64,000 bases of DNA from Bolinopsis microptera (GCF_026151205.1 NC_087084.1:5697538-5761537), one strand, 5' to 3'; shown: positions 1 through 15,100, counted from the first letter of the stretch. Program-made: numbers and translations. Notes: generated from the letters alone by a model not told the origin.

Positions 1-3000
1 TTATTAATTTATTTAATTTACAACACAATTTAAATACAGTGACCAAGTCTGCCTGCTCGTCCTTTACTCCTCTGCATCACTCATTTCCCGGCCCGGTCTC
101 CCGACCAATTACTCCAACTAATTGTAAAGTAGAGCATGAAATAATTGTACTCTCCTTCTAATACGATGTGTCTCCCCCAACGTTTTTAGGCCGTGGTATT
201 ACACGACTATGTTAGAGCTGTAAGTTTCAATTTCTTTTAATCCATTTAATAAATCATCTGTAATTTATTCCCTGTTTTATACCCCAGATCAGAGTGTCTC
301 AAATTCTCAATTAGCGGTCTTTAATAGACATAATTTATTGAATGTATTAGATAATTAATGCTATGTTATCTACTTAATCTGTCTAATTGGATATTAAATG
401 CTGTTAAAACGACCTATTATCAAATCAGCACAGACGAGAAGATGGTTCGTCCGGAAAAGTCCTAAAAGGAAGGATTAATTTAAAACTTAATTGGATAAGC
501 ATGGTGATTATGACAGTCTTGTAATTAAATGATTAAATAATTTAGATAATCATCGGCTCGACTCTCGAGACATAAAATTAATAAGATTAATAATAATCCC
601 CATTTGGGAATCAGGTTAATATCCCCCGAATTTATTAAATGATTAGTATGAAACCAGAGTCGTGTTACAGATTACTGTTGCTGCAGCCAGTTTCATAGTT
701 TATATCCTCAATTTCAAATTGTACCATTTTATAAACTTTAATCAATATTTGATAATAGTTATATTATCTAATGAACCGAATAGGAAACTACCGTTTCACT
801 GCAGTTAAGCGGTGTAGTTAGCAGCTGAGCAGAAATATTCGCCGCAGTAGTCAGTAGCTATAGAATACTAATTAATCACAAATTTGCATCTTCGCAAATG
901 TTTCTGGGGCCTTTGTAACCCAATGTAACACTTTTTGTGTCGCCAATTATTCGAAAAGCAAGCATTTTATGGCATGAGTTTCTTCATAACTTGCATATAA
1001 ACATGTTAGTTGTTAGTTGCGGTCACTTAACGCTATTCCAGAAGTCTCATACATGAAAATTTATCAAAATCAGGTATGCATATCAACAATTTTGCAATTT
1101 TTCGAAAAAACTTTCAATATCTCGATCTCTGACGGCAGAGCACTTCCAAACCATCGTTAGGGTTCCTACGATTAAGGACAACACATTCCTGCAGAGAACT
1201 GCACTTGTCGCAAATCTATTCCCAGACAAGTTTCGTAATTCTCTAACTATTTTAAATTATTAACACTGCTAACCATTTCCTCTTAAAAACCGCTTCCTAA
1301 GAACACGAAACTTATTAAATCGGCAGCCGCTCAAAGCCCAAAATAATAAAATATTCCTTTATAAATATTATCTCTTTTGTTCTCCTCGCCAGACAATGTG
1401 TTAAAATTTTGTCTAAATCTCTTTCTGGAATACCGAAATTCCAATTTTAATCTCGTACCTTCCGACAAATCAAAATGTAATAAAAAACGTGTCGTAGAGA
1501 GCGATGGTGCAATTTTTAGAGTGACGTGCACCGCACCCTAATTGAGCGTTGCCTGGGAACGTTGAAAAATTCCAGTACATATAAGTTGGAGCTATTTGTC
1601 TATCAAAAATTAAATGCCCTGATCGATTTAAAGCGGTAGCCGAACAAAAAACAAATTTAGGGACAATCCTTCTGATTATAACTGATTAGAATACTTTTTG
1701 AGGAGATAATTAAATTTATCTCCTCTAATTTGGAAAGTGTCGTCTCCTCTATCTCATCCCCCGGGCGTCATAATTCAAATTATGTAACAGCTCATCCCTG
1801 AAGCCGTTATCGTATTATAATGGAGTAATAGGTACACAATTATATATCCTCCATGACAATATATATATACCGTATAATTCAATAATCAAGCCCCTCGACT
1901 CTTCTTATGCCTCGACTTCTCTGCAATCAAATTATTGTTTTATCGAACATAAAACACCGTGGGGTAAGCGTGGATGAAGTCATTTGCACGTGATTTAAGT
2001 TGAATAATTAGCATTCAACTGCGTCGGTGACCCGTACCATTGGCATTAGTTCACCACTGACCGAGGCAAAGTTCCGAATCTCGGGTTAAATATTTTTGTG
2101 GTATTATGATGTGGGGAAGTTGAGATATGGTGTGATGTGGGGAATTCCGATTTGTTTGGTGGGGATCGTTTGTCTAAGTAGTACCGATCTGTTTTAGGGA
2201 AGGGTGTTGTTTTAGATGTTTTGCTTCTGGGTTGATGATTTTTGTTGTACTGAGGGGGAATCGACAATTATAGCTATAATTTGATTTTTGTTTCGTTTCT
2301 TCATTGTGTTGAAATTGTCTGCTAAAGATCTTATATTATGATGCAGTCAAACTATCGGACTACGATGTATGGGGACTTGCGACCCCATGGCAACATTAAA
2401 ATATATTGACTCTGTTACATCGTTTCCTCAAATTATTTGTTATTTTTGAAAGTATTAAACTCTTTATCATGTGTTTACATTTGATTTTCTCGATTTTTTC
2501 CTACATTCTCTTCTGTAGAATTACCATTTCTTCATCCTCTTTAATTGTCAATTGATACTTTTAATCGAGTCTCCTGCTCGTATATCCTCTCGTTGGTCAC
2601 GTATTCTTTCGTTGGTATCCCCCATTTCGTTATGACTAGTTCCCGCTTGTATCACAATACATCCAACCTCCAGATATCTGAGTTCTTGATTTAAATTTAT
2701 CTGCAAGTAAACAACAACAGGGGTTTCAACTGTCAGATACTCAATTAGAAGTAGTCAAAATCTTTTTATTTTCCGTTTCAGAAATCAGATGCTGGCTCCG
2801 TGCCATGCTCCTGTAGGTACCATATTATAGCATTAGTCCCTTGTTACACAATGTCACGAAAAAGCTGAAACATTTTTTCTTCTCATTCCCCAGGTATAGC
2901 CAAGCGTTTGCTAATTTTAGTCAATACTTTTCCTGTGCATTCACCGGTCCTTAACTTTATCCGTCGTTATGGCCTAGCGGGGTCAATGGCCGATAACGAT

Positions 3001-5027
3001 ATGATAAAAGTTGCAGCTGGTATCATGTGTTAAAACTTTTGGTAAAGTCCAAAAATTGCAGCTGGTCCAATTCGGTTGAATATTCCATAATTATTGCCAG
3101 GCCCTATTACAATGTCTTCCTGTTCCAGTGTTCCGAGTTTTCTTCCTGCCAGTATGAGAATTAAGGCCGAACCACCAACAGACACATTTCATCGTTTGCT
3201 CAGACTGTTCCTCCAGCCAAAAATCAATAATCTTATCAAAAAGCGGAGAAGCTTAATTCCGTCTGGTTATTTTTTACCTCGCCACACTTCGGAAATCAAT
3301 TAAAATTCAATTAAGATTTAATTAAGATTACATAATATTCTGTGATGCAACTGATCATTCATCCACGACATGGTAATCCCTTACATCCCACGCATAGCAT
3401 TAGCATGGTTTTAATTACATTTCAAAATTCTTTTGATGGCATTTAATTTAGATTGTTCAACAAATCAGTACTTCACGGTCATGGGTTATAAAGGAGTCGT
3501 TTGAAATTCTCTGATTAATTCGATGGTATTTTATTATTATATTATTCGTCTAATTAAGGAGGGGGACCGACGATAATTTCTCTGTTAATTTGATCATAAA
3601 TATCACAATTGACTTGAACAAATATTGGCTGTTGAGTATTTAGTGTTATTAAATAGGCATTCAATGTTCAAGCTTCGCGGTTGTGTAGCTTCCAACTTTT
3701 AAACTTACAAGATCTGATATTCTGACGAACATTCTGACGAATAGTATTCACATAATTTCTACGTATTCTTATTTTATTGACATTGATTAAAACGCATTTC
3801 TCCACTTTCTCCAGAAGTGATTTCCATCTGAGATTCATTTAGTGCGACAAATTAAATTTCCTAGTTCCCCGTGCTGTATTTTTACGTTTTAACTAAATAC
3901 TCAGCGAGACGTTATTATACCGGGCTGGGAGAGATTTTATATAATCTATAAAAATGGCTACAATTTCAATTAGCATTTAATAATCACTTCATTACATAAG
4001 TTTCACTATTTCACTATGTTTCTCTTTCACAATTTCACTATGTTTCTTCCTTGTTGACCTGTGTGAATCTAGCACAGAACTGCAAGTTTTAATGTTTTAA
4101 TTTAAATTGGTTAATACAGCCATATCACCGAGCTGTTAATTAATTTATTGATATTTAATTGGATTTGTCCGGTACAGTTTTAATTAATATGCGTCCACGG
4201 ACAATCATTGAGTCTGGTTAGCATGTAGGACATATGACTTTTACGGGTTTATATTTTACTGCTGTGGCGTCAGGGATAAAGAAATCGTAATACTGTAAAA
4301 GTAATCAGAGTAGCAGAGCGATCTGCTGTCATGTCCGCAGTTCGCATTTGTAATTTTATTTATTTTATTTTGAATCTTAGTTTGCATATTCTTTGTTTCT
4401 TTGATTTTTTCTCGGCTCCTTTATAATCCTTTTTGATACAATAGTTTTAAAAGAAATCTTTATTAAATGAGCTTTTATTTTCTCAAATATATTTCGCTCC
4501 ACTCTCAAACAAAACTTGATTCTTTTCAATCCGCTACATTGTTCAATATTACAATGTTTTTAAAATTGCAGTCCCTCAAACATTTGATGTTCTTAGAAAA
4601 TGCGGAGATGCCCCAGTACTCATATAAATACGCTCAGCGAGTTTGGATACAACTTCAATTTGAACTCCTACCCTTTCTTAGCCCTACCCCTCCCCGGTAC
4701 CCCTAAACCGAACCTTATTGGCTACCAACTGTTAATTCAAAACATCATCAACAACTAACTACGGCCGTATCAGCTCTCTCCTAGATTCCCAGTCTGATAC
4801 ATAATTATATATTATTATATATCATATAATTATATATAATTATACGTGTTCAACTACGCGTCAACGGTATCCGCCACCTACCCCAGCCGAGCAGCGTTAG
4901 ATTATTAATTTAATTATCATGTGTTACTTTTACTATATTCGCCAAAACGTTATACACTTTGATCAGTGCATATCTCCTCTTTCTTTCCTCGCCCAGACCG
5001 GCAAACAACTGTCCAAACCAACGTTAC

Positions 5028-5700
5028 TATGGTAACTATACCCTGGTTACCATGAAAACTGGTTATCAAGCAACTATTTTGGTAGCGGTTACTGAAAAAA
5101 AACTGCACTTTTATTCTTGATCAGTGCATAATATCTCCTCGACCTCCCCCCTCAGTGACCGCTTAACAACAGTCCAAACTAAACCAACTTATACCCCTCT
5201 CCTCACAATACACATTATAAACTAATTACAAGTATAACATGTAGGGGGACAGCACATTTAGGACTTCCTGTTGAAGCATTACCCTAACAAACATCTCCAG
5301 TCCTAGCTTTACTGTTGTCCCTTATCCTCCTTCCAGGGTTCCTCACCCTTCCGTCAGAGCACTGGCACCCTACTGGCACCCTACTGGCACCTTACTGGCA
5401 CCTTACTTTATGTCACTAATTTAGCTCTCCAGCCTTGTATAAGGGTGCTTTATGACAGGGGGATATTATATGCAGTTTAATTTACTTTTAGTCTCATAGT
5501 GCTTATTTGATATTTTAGATTGATGGCGCTAATTTTTAGAGTTAAACTTGCAAGTTGGAATGTTAGTGCACGTTTTATTCTTGTTTAAAGCTGCTATAGT
5601 TGCCCTGGTAACTATACCCTGGTTACCATGACAACTGGTTACCAACCAACTATTTTGGTAGCGTTTTCTGAGAAAACTGCACTTGTAACCTTGATAGCAC
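5028..5700. repeat. Diverged direct repeat pair with GGTAAC/GGTTACC motifs
   Basis: Two copies of about 100 bp lie at about 5028-5125 and 5596-5695. Both contain a GGTAACTATACCCTGGTTACC core, followed by an ACTATTTTGGTAGCG block and an AAAACTGCACTT block. The copies differ by scattered substitutions and small indels, as expected for a dispersed element or an old local duplication. Each carries an X-box-like palindrome around a central AT (for example GTTACCATGACAAC in the second copy). Confidence 0.7.
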
Positions 5701-8700
5701 CCGTTATAACTATGACAACTGCACTGGTTTAACCATGGCAAATAAAATTTGATTTAATATCTGACAAGGTAGTGATTGTTTCCACTGGTATAACCTAACT
5801 ACGTAGTTTTACAATTTTAACGTCTGTGATAGTGCTCATGTAAAGAACAAAAAAGCAATTATCCAGTCGTTCAACCAATCAGATAGTTCAAGTTTAAAGT
5901 TTAGCCAATCAGATTAGGTCACATTTGATTGAAATAAGCGTTTTATTCTTGACTAGTGGTCCTCTCTCTGAATGCAATACACCATGTTATTCCCACTAAA
6001 AGTCAGGAAACCTAATTAAAAACAGACAATTCTCTGACAGATATTGTCTAGTTTTTGAACGATGATCACGTGTCCCTGATCACGTGTAATTTGAAGATGG
6101 ACCATGACGTGGGCATTAACACGTGTGATAAACCAGCTTTTTATTAAACAGTTTTTAACCATGTTTACCTAACGGTAACTACAATAATCAGGAAATTGCT
6201 CCATTGCACCTGGCTACAAGCTTGTTTGTGTAACGTGTTGGTGAAATTGTTAAAATACCTTTTAATACCCAGCCACAGGTCGAGCGTGGCATGTTGTTGT
6301 TGGGTTGTTGTTCTCTCCGCCTATTTAGTGTCAACTTTGTGGGATTTGTTGAACTTATAGTGTGGCTTGGTAGCTTGCTTTGGAATTTGCTTTATAATTT
6401 ATTAATTATATTGACTACAGCTTTTTTTGACTGATGCTTAAAGTTTGATACTTCCTAAGTTCCAAGGCTGCCGTTTACTCAACTTCAACAATCAACGGAG
6501 ATATAACATTTCCTATAAATTGCCTCTAAACCTATAATTAGATTATGCCGACAAGCTGTTACAGGGCTATTCAGATTTCATTCTGAACCTGATTTATAGT
6601 TAACTACCAATTAAAACTCCAAGAAATCAGCCATATCCCACACTATCCCACACTCTAGTTCACATTAAGTTACTCCTTCATAAACACTCTAGTTCTTTCT
6701 CTGGCCTGGTACCTCCAATTACCCAAGTTTTCAGCCCTGAATTTGTTATAGAATTCATGTCGCAACGTGTGTTGACAATGTTAAGTTTAACTTGTCAATA
6801 AAAGAACTTGTCAGTAACATTTATTATTATTTTATTACTACATAATATGAAAAGTGTTAGTTTTACGGGTCGCGGTTCTGGAGAAAGCGAAAGAATTTAT
6901 ATTGCTGTAACTTGGTAACCAGTCACGGAGTGGAGTTAATAATGCTTGGAAACTTATTCCAATTAATGGAGTTTGGGGATTGGTGGTTATTGATTGACTT
7001 CTATACTCTATAGACGGACTTTAGTTTTTGATCGACGTAATTTTCCTGTTTTATGAATTTTTATTGCTTCTCCGCTAAAAAATCCGGCAAAAAAAGTATT
7101 GTAAGGGTTATTAACCCTCGAAAACATAGAAAATACACGATCATTGATCAATCAAAAACAACTAAACGGGACGACTCCTCCCTGAATGGAAAATAAATCC
7201 CGGCTACCAACGCCAATAATTATTAATAATGCAACTAATCATAATGCGGCTAAACTGCGAATCATTATAATGATGATGCTAATTACAAAAAGTAAAGGAT
7301 CAATCATGCGACTAATCCTTATTTTTGGGGGAATCATCCGGCTATCAACGCCTCTAAATTCTAATTATCCGACCGCAAATCTTGTTTTTGAATATCCTCC
7401 CGTGCTTGTCAACCCCTCATACTAATAACTGTAAAACAGTTTAAATTGCTCCTTTATAAACACACTAGTTGAAAATTAACAAGACAGATGGTGACAATAC
7501 ACTTATCAAGCAAATCTGAGCGGGGTTTTAAACAGGAATATGTGAACCAATCCTTAAAGGCCGGCAGAAACTCACCGGTACTCGGCCATCTTTAAATAGT
7601 AAGATAATGAAGATCTATATATTTACTTTAATGTGAGTTAATCAACCGAATTACAGTACAATGGTGTTGCTTGACTAAATTATCATGTTATTCAATTATT
7701 AAAAGAGAATGGAGGGGTTATGGAGGCAGGAGGCTATTAAGGGTACGGCGAGTGGAGGAGATGTTTCGGAGTAAAATTGTTGCTTAATGTGCGGCGTCGG
7801 TTAATAGCAGTCCCTTTAATCAGTATACGATTTGTTTCTTTAGAACGTTTCTGACTTTAATTTGTGTCGATGATGCAGATGATGGGCTTTTAATGTGTTA
7901 AGGAGCTGGTCTGAAAGATGTTCTCGATTATTTGTTGGAAGATTTGGATTGTTGAGTGCTTTGACCTTCAATTTACAGGTTAAAATCCCATTTTCCGTCC
8001 AGAATCGATTGTTTTAAAATCGCAATTAGCTCCTTTGTTTGACATTGAGCAATATGTGAGATTTTCTCACTTATAATAGTCTGATTTTACTTTAGAGATC
8101 ACGTTTTGGAGAGTATGTTTTTTAGAGTATGTGTTAGAGATTACGTTTTGGATTTCCAGACTGCCATAAATACTTTTTACCACATTATACCCAGTAGGCT
8201 ATAGCTGTAATAATACACTTAATAATTCCACAACCAGTCTAGGTCCCCTTAGATATAATAAAATAGTTTTCTCTTATTAACATATCTTTTATTAACATAT
8301 CTTTTATTAGAGGCGGGTAAAATAGACATCGGAGCTGTTATTTCATTAACTAATGCTTTTAGTGAACGCTTGCACCTAACTTGTTAGATTTCTTTTTCCC
8401 GCCAGCAAGGCTGAATATTATTTAAAATTCGACTGTGACCTTATATATCTGTTTGAAAAGTGTCTAATAGAAAAAATATTCGCAGTTTGTTACTTCAACA
8501 CGGCTAGCATAAATCAATGAGTATTGTACCGAGTAGTGTAGCTTTTTATCGGTAGACAATATTTTATATTTAACTACCGGTCAATTATTTGATAAGTGGA
8601 TGCAACTGGACGGTTATTATAAAACCACAAAGTATCATTATTTAACCTGCTTAACTGCCTTGTAATCTTGTAATATCCGCTAAAAACGAAGAGTTAAAAC

Positions 8701-9905
8701 ACAGTCTACATTATATACACACTACTCCCACTATATTTATAGACTATGAATATTATAGCGTACATTAAGTTGCTTCCTTGCCTGAGGGTGTTGTCTAACT
8801 AACTAACTCTATCACTCTCTCAGCAGACAATTCCTAATAGATTATCGTCTGTTGCCCACACACACAAGCAACACTTCAGTTAATTGTTGGCAAACTTTAT
8901 TTTATGATCTCTCTTTCCTCCTTCTCCTTTTCTAAAGTGTCAGTACTCAGTCACGGTTTATCGTGGTCTCTGATTGGTGGAGTGGAGCGAGCTGATTGGT
9001 TGAGGTGTTTTGGGGGACGTTAGATTAGTATTATCAACACTGTCTCTCTCTCCGGAGAAGAAAGTGTGGGTTGTTGTTGGTAGATTCATAATAAACTGGT
9101 TGTTGTTTCTTGTGAAGTGAGCTCCACTATGTTAGTGTGTGGCAGTTGGAAGTGTCAAGTGAGTTCTGACGTTCTTTGTTTTGAGGTTATCTACTGAGTG
9201 GAGAATCGGGTGATTGTCAGACCAAAGAGGTTTATTTCCACGATTTTAGTCGGTGCAAACAGCTCCTAGAAGATCTTATAAGGTTCCAGAATATTCGCCA
9301 CGACAGAGCACGACTTTTGCCCACGTGCAATCAACACCGCAATATCCACCTTCACAGTCTACATAGCATCCTGTTTCACCTCCAGTTCACATCCAGCTCG
9401 CTTTAACAACCTAATTTACTGGCTCTAGTTGTTCCGTCCTCCCAACTCCGCAAACTCTCATTACCAGCACTTTTATACGCAATACTCTGTGTCTCCTCTA
9501 CTCAACCTTCAGAACAAGTTTGCGCTTCCAATTTCTCAAGAATCAAGATCTGTCGAAAATTTGTAATAGTAGTAATAGTAGTAGAGGTTTGCTTTCTGCA
9601 GAGTGATGTGATTGGTGATCGGTAACAAGCAACGAGCTGCTACTAGGTTATATCTCCCTCCTCGTTTATGTCACAGCGGACAATAGTAGTATTATTGGAT
9701 AACAAATCGTCATTAATTGATGAGATGATTGATTAGAGTTGTATCAGTAACAGATCCATACTTATAGCGTCAATTTGTCGTCCGCACCGCGATTGTTGCC
9801 CTTTTAGTGAGATCCCCTGCCCATGTTATCAAGTGCAGTAATATATCTCTCCCTACTGCTAGCTCCTTTACAAAGGAAACTAAATCTGCTACTCAGTAGG
9901 GCCAG

Positions 9906-10005
9906 GTCACGTGGGTTGCTCACGTGACGTAGCCCGCAATCCACCAATCGTGGCACGTGGGCGATGACGTCACGCACCAACCGACCAATCAGAGAGCAGA
10001 ATTCC
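9906..10005. promoter_or_regulatory. CCAAT / CACGTG / CRE-like motif cluster
   Basis: Within 100 bp there are three CACGTG E-boxes (about 9907, 9920 and 9953), CCAAT boxes (CACCAATCG, GACCAATCAG) and a TGACGTCA palindrome typical of CREB/ATF sites. The cluster is 2.1 kb upstream of the homeobox start codon. A second cluster at about 10,423-10,485 has a CACGTGAC and three inverted CCAAT (ATTGG) motifs. Enhancer or promoter function is inference; the motif density is seen directly. Confidence 0.4.
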
Positions 10006-10820
10006 ATGTCAATTATGTCGAACTACGCTAGGCGCGTGCGTTATCCCGGGGAGAGAGAGAGGAGGAGATTGTTCAGGGTCATGGTGCTTTTTAGGGCAGT
10101 AGACTGTTATTTCGCAGTTGATTGGCAGTGAAAGTTGGAGCGAGAAGAAATGTTCCCCAGATTTTAGAGGTACACGTTCGGGCTGGTTATTAGTTTGATC
10201 CTTGTTTTAGAACTTAGCAAATTAGACTCCAGCCATCTGTTTCAAATTGAGAGTTCATGCAGTGACGCACGTGTAGTAACGCTTTGGTGAGATATCCCGT
10301 GTGTCCACATTACTATAATAATTCGTGCAAACTTTCTGCAATTGTCCTCCTCTCCACTTAAAATAGAAAAACTAAGCAAACCATCTTGATTAACCTGATG
10401 GGCTTATTCACCCGACATCTATCACGTGACTGTTTGCTGGCCCCTGATTGGCCGCTGATTCCCACTTCTACCACCTCATTGGTTCCTGACCTGAAGCTTG
10501 TTTGAGTTTGTAGTTAACTTGATGGTTAAGAACATTATTAGTATTTGCTGGTTTTCGTTTGTTTTCCAGAGTTGTTAGCGATGTTGTGGTCGGTAAACAG
10601 GAAGTGGGGGAGTGTTTCACTGGTATAAGTGGGGTGGCAATTAATCTTCGTACCGAGGACACCCTGGGGGCGGCTACAGTATCCTAATTATAATTATAAA
10701 CATCAGATCTCAGACCCCACTGTGGTTGGAAATCAGTGTCCGTCTACGATTCCGTGTTGATTGTAAGGCTTAGTGTTTCTAGCTTTAATTAGGGATAAAG
10801 TTAGATGAGGAATCTCACCT

Positions 10821-11637
10821 CTAGTGTGTGTTGCCTCCCTAGTTTCTAGTGTGTTGCCTCCTTAGTTTCTAGTGTGTTGCCTCCCTAGTTTCTAGTGTGT
10901 GTTGCCTCCCTAGTTTCTAGTGTGTGTTGCCTCCCTAGTTTCTAGTGTGTTGCTTCCTTATTTTCTAGTGTTTGTTACCTCCCTAGTTTCTAGTGTGTTG
11001 CCTCCCTAGTTTCTAGTGTGTTGCCCCCCTAGTTTGTAGTGTGTTGCCTCCTTAGTGTCTAGTGTGTTGCCCCCTAGTTTGTAGTGTGTTGCCTCCCTAG
11101 TTTCTAGTGTGTTGCCCCCTAGTTTGTAGTGTGGTGCCTCCTTAGTTTCTAGTGTGTTGCCTCCTTAGTTTCTAGTGTGTTGCCTCCCTAGTTTCTAGTG
11201 TATGTTGCCTCCCTAGTTTCTAGTGTGTGTTGCCTCCCTAGTTTGAAGTGTGTTGCCTCCCTAGTTTATAATGTGTTGCCTCCCTAGTTTCTAGTGTGTT
11301 GCCTCCCTAGTTTCTAGTGTGTTGCCTCCCTAGTCTCTAGTGTGTTGCCTCCCTAGTTTCTCGTGTGTTGCCCCCTAGTTTGTAGTGTGTTGCCTCCCTA
11401 GTTTATAATGTGTTGCTTCCCTAGTTTCTAGTGTGTTGCCTCCCTAGTCTCTAGTGTGTTGCCTCCCTAGTTTCTAGTGTGTTGCCCCCTAGTTTGTAGT
11501 GTGTTGCCTCCCTAGTTTCTAGTGTGTTGCCTCCCTAGTTTCTAGTGTGTTACCTCCCTAGTTTGTAGTGTGTTGCCTCCCTAGTTTCTAATGTGTTGCC
11601 TCCCTAGTTTCTAGTTTGCTGCCCCCTAGTTTCTAGC
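10821..11637. repeat. Minisatellite, 21-22 bp unit, about 37 copies
   Basis: This is a tandem array of the unit GTGTTGCCTCCCTAGTTTCTA. Variants include an extra GT, CCCCCT for CCTCCCT, and TTTGTA for TTTCTA. Variant units recur in blocks, suggesting that short multi-unit segments have been duplicated. It ends about 510 bp before the homeobox start codon. Every frame has stops, so it is not coding. Confidence 0.95.
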
Positions 11638-12146
11638 ACGAAGTTCGTCAAGTCTTTCTCGGCCTGATCCGTCACTTGACGGAGTTACTAAATTAATTGT
11701 GATTGCTGTAATTTCTTAATTTACTCCATTCGGTGTCAAGTTATTAAGTTTCTTGGCGCTTCCCCGGTGTTGACCAGGCCCGAACCAGTACTTAGTGTGT
11801 CTATACCTCGAATTGTAAATTTGTAATTTGATAATTCTTATTTTCAATTATTGTAAATCTTTTGATATACGTGCGCGAATACGGCTTCTTCAGTACTGGG
11901 GGCCGTTGTATTTGTATCAATATACGATTATTTGTTTAAACTTCGCAATAACTCTCAGCAATGTTGCAAAATTTACTGGTCATATCTTTTAAAGTTTCTT
12001 GCCCGACTCAATCCCAATTTCCTTTCCACTTCATCTCACACCGCTACCGAAAACACCCACAAAATCAAAAAATCTACCAAAACACCCAATTAATCAATTA
12101 ATATTCATCAACAATATATAACCATTTAAATTTCTAAGGTTTCATC

Positions 12147-15100
12147 ATGACGGAAAGCGTACAAAGAAGCTCGGAGTCGGTGATCCCCCTGATAAAGTCT
12201 GAACCCCTCCTTAAAGGAGCAGATAACTCAGTGACTTACAACATCGAGGGTCTGCTCGGCTTCAAGGAGTTCAACAGCCGTCCCGATATCTTCACTGAGG
12301 TGAGATAATTTGTAATTTGATAATTGGTAATTAAGGTGATTAGGTAATAGGGGTGATTAGGTTAGAGTTGGGTGATAATTACGTGGCTTGGTACCGAGGT
12401 GGTAGTGGCACACCTCCGATTTAATTAGATTTTGTTGTATTTATTGGAAAGATTTCGCTTTCTTATCGGAGATCGGTGTGACCTGGAATTTTGGCTGGTT
12501 TGTCTAGACCGTTTGAGGTGTTTTGTTGTTGACAACAATTCGACTTTTCACATCTAAGTTTAGCAGAGAAAAAAAAACCCAGGTGCAATAATCTGAATAG
12601 ACCCCACTAATTAACAAATAACTTAATTAACACAATTAACACACTAATCTCCCAGATGAAGAGAGAGAACAACCAGCAGCAGGAGGCAGTGCACCCCTAC
12701 CTGACCCAGACAAAACACGATAACAAGATCATGCTCCACAGCTCCCACCACCGCCTCGGCAGCCCTGTCAAATCAGGTATTTAGCCAGCTAATTGGTTAA
12801 TTATTTAATGGTCTTATATAGCGTTTAAGATAAGTAGTCAGTTAATTAGTCCATGACCTGATTGAGTTCGGCATAAAAACATGTTGCTGTTTGTCTAGAA
12901 AAAGCTTGTCTAGATAAGCCTCCTCCTTCTCTTATAAGTTCTCTCTCTTCTCCCGAAACCTACCCAAGTACGACTAATGACTGAACACTTGGTTCTATCC
13001 AAGTTCTCCACCTCCTTCCCCCTCCTTAAACATGGGTTTCTCTCTCCTTCTCCCTCTCCTTCTCCCCCGATAAATGCTACCTAAGTACTCGTTTCTGCCC
13101 GATAAAGCCAGCTGAGTAGGAGTTTATAGTCGGCCCCTAACTTCACGAAGCCGCATACCCAGGAGGCTCAATGGTTTCTTCACACATTTTACAACAGCGC
13201 CTAATCACAGACAGTCTCCGAAGGAAACACAACAACAATACGAATCTTAATTTTTCTGATGACCCTGTCTTTAATAGTTTAATTTTTGGGTTCCTGCAGC
13301 TAGTCGCCAAATGCGAAAGGTTTCCCAAACCCAAAACGACGGCTTCTCGAACCCGTGAATTGCCCTTGAATTGAACGAAAGGTTTCGTGAGAGGCAGCGG
13401 ATATCTCGACTTGTAATTCTTATATTTGTATATTATCATTATATATTAATATAATATGTAACTGGTGGACTCTTATCCTATAGATTTAATTTGTCGTGGT
13501 ATCTCTTGCCTAGGATCTCACTCGAGTGACTATCCCACTAATTTTTGACAATCTTCTTGTTTCCGATCGCCCTGTACCATTATGATATTCCTGTTCAGTA
13601 TCTCCATCTGCACGTGGGCGAATCTCTCCAATCTCACTGGTCCCAACATATCACGTGCTACTCAGCTCCCTCTCTTATTCGTCCGTCTCACGTTATAATT
13701 CTGTCAATTATTATTACTGTTTTATGCAATTAGGATGCATTACCGGTTGTCCATCCTGTCGGAATGACTCACTCCCTGCCAAGGTTCTTTGTTTCGAGCA
13801 TTGTGCCTACTTTTACTTTGACATCCCTGTAATAATAGCTAATTTATATTTATAACATAAATTATAGCTATATTACGTAGATTATATAGGTTATTATAGT
13901 CGTAAAAACGGAGATTAATGTGTTGAAGTAATATAGTGATTTATTTGGCAAGACGTAAATTAGTTCGTATTATATTATATCGGTTTCGTTGTCCAGTCCA
14001 CCTTTCTTCACCATCTTCCACTAAATATCCCAATCTTCTGGTAATTAATAAAACCAGAATAACGTGCAGCATTTTCAATGGAGCTCCCTCTGATTAGTCA
14101 GACGGGAGTACCTCAACCTGGTAACAACCTGGTAACCTGGTAACCTGGTTACCTGGTAACAGGGGTGGTAACCAGGTTACCTGGTTACCACCACTGTACC
14201 CTGGGAACCTGGTAACCTAGTATTAGTAAAAGTAATGGTTCAGACACTATCCTAGCACTCCACCATAGTGCTCGTTATCACGTCCGGCACCGCGGTTATG
14301 AAGTTTTATTGTATTAAATTATTGCACATTCTAGCTTGGCTGCTACCCCAATGAGGACACCAATTTGTTAAATTAGCACAATAATAATAATAACACATTT
14401 GAGCAGAGAGAGAGAGAGAGAACACACCGGAAATTAAATATCGTTTCATAATAGTCGGGTGTACGTGGGGATTGGGAGAGGACGATAACAGGTCCGTTGT
14501 TTAGACTTAAATGAGAGGAGGACTTTAATACGGGGAGGACTTTAATACGGGGAGGACTTTAATACGGGGAGAACTTTAATACGGGGAGGACTTTAATACG
14601 AGGAGGACTTTAATACGGGGAGAACTTTAATACGGGGAGGACTTTAATACGAGGAGGACTTTAATACGGGGAGGACTTTAATACGGGGAGAACTTTAATA
14701 CGGGGAGGACTTTAATACGGGGAGGACTTTAATACGGGGATGACTTTAATACGGGGAGGACTTTAATACGGGGAGAACTTTAATACGGGGAGGACTTTAA
14801 TACGGGGAGGACTTTAATCGGTCCGCTATGTTCAGACTTTAACAGGTCGGGGATATTATGAGAGTTGGGGGTTATATCGGGTGATATAGAGTGATTTAGT
14901 ACCTGATTCATGATAGATTCCGGGGTAGATATGCACTAGTTTTCTGTAAGTTGGTTAAACAACTTATTTATTGCGTCAACTTTATCCGGGGAGATATAAC
15001 GTGCATTTTATCCCACTTCATGTTTACTACAGAAAAAATACCGAGAATATGACATTTATTGTCGCTTGTACATCAGAATCAATGCTATGAACAAATGCCA

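Larger units (their letters stand above)
1..10820. other. Non-coding AT-rich flank upstream of the homeobox gene
   Basis: I see no supported gene in this stretch. Open frames are short (under about 80 codons), AT-biased and without exon-like splice contexts or recognisable motifs. It contains a diverged direct repeat (5.03 and 5.60 kb), AT-rich low-complexity sequence near 4.80-4.85 kb, a local duplication near 7.19-7.36 kb, and clusters of CCAAT boxes with CACGTG motifs near 6.07-6.12 and 9.9-10.5 kb. A 5' untranslated exon or promoter of the homeobox gene may lie here, but nothing in the sequence fixes it. Confidence 0.6.

Noticed and set aside
9804-10007. 67-residue minus-strand frame upstream of the homeobox gene
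   Set aside because: It coincides with the CCAAT/E-box cluster, and its content is explained by GC-richer motif sequence.
13143-13439. Overlapping open frames on both strands (98 and 67 residues)
   Set aside because: No recognisable domain and no splice join to the homeobox exons; possibly a repeat fragment, but I cannot support it.
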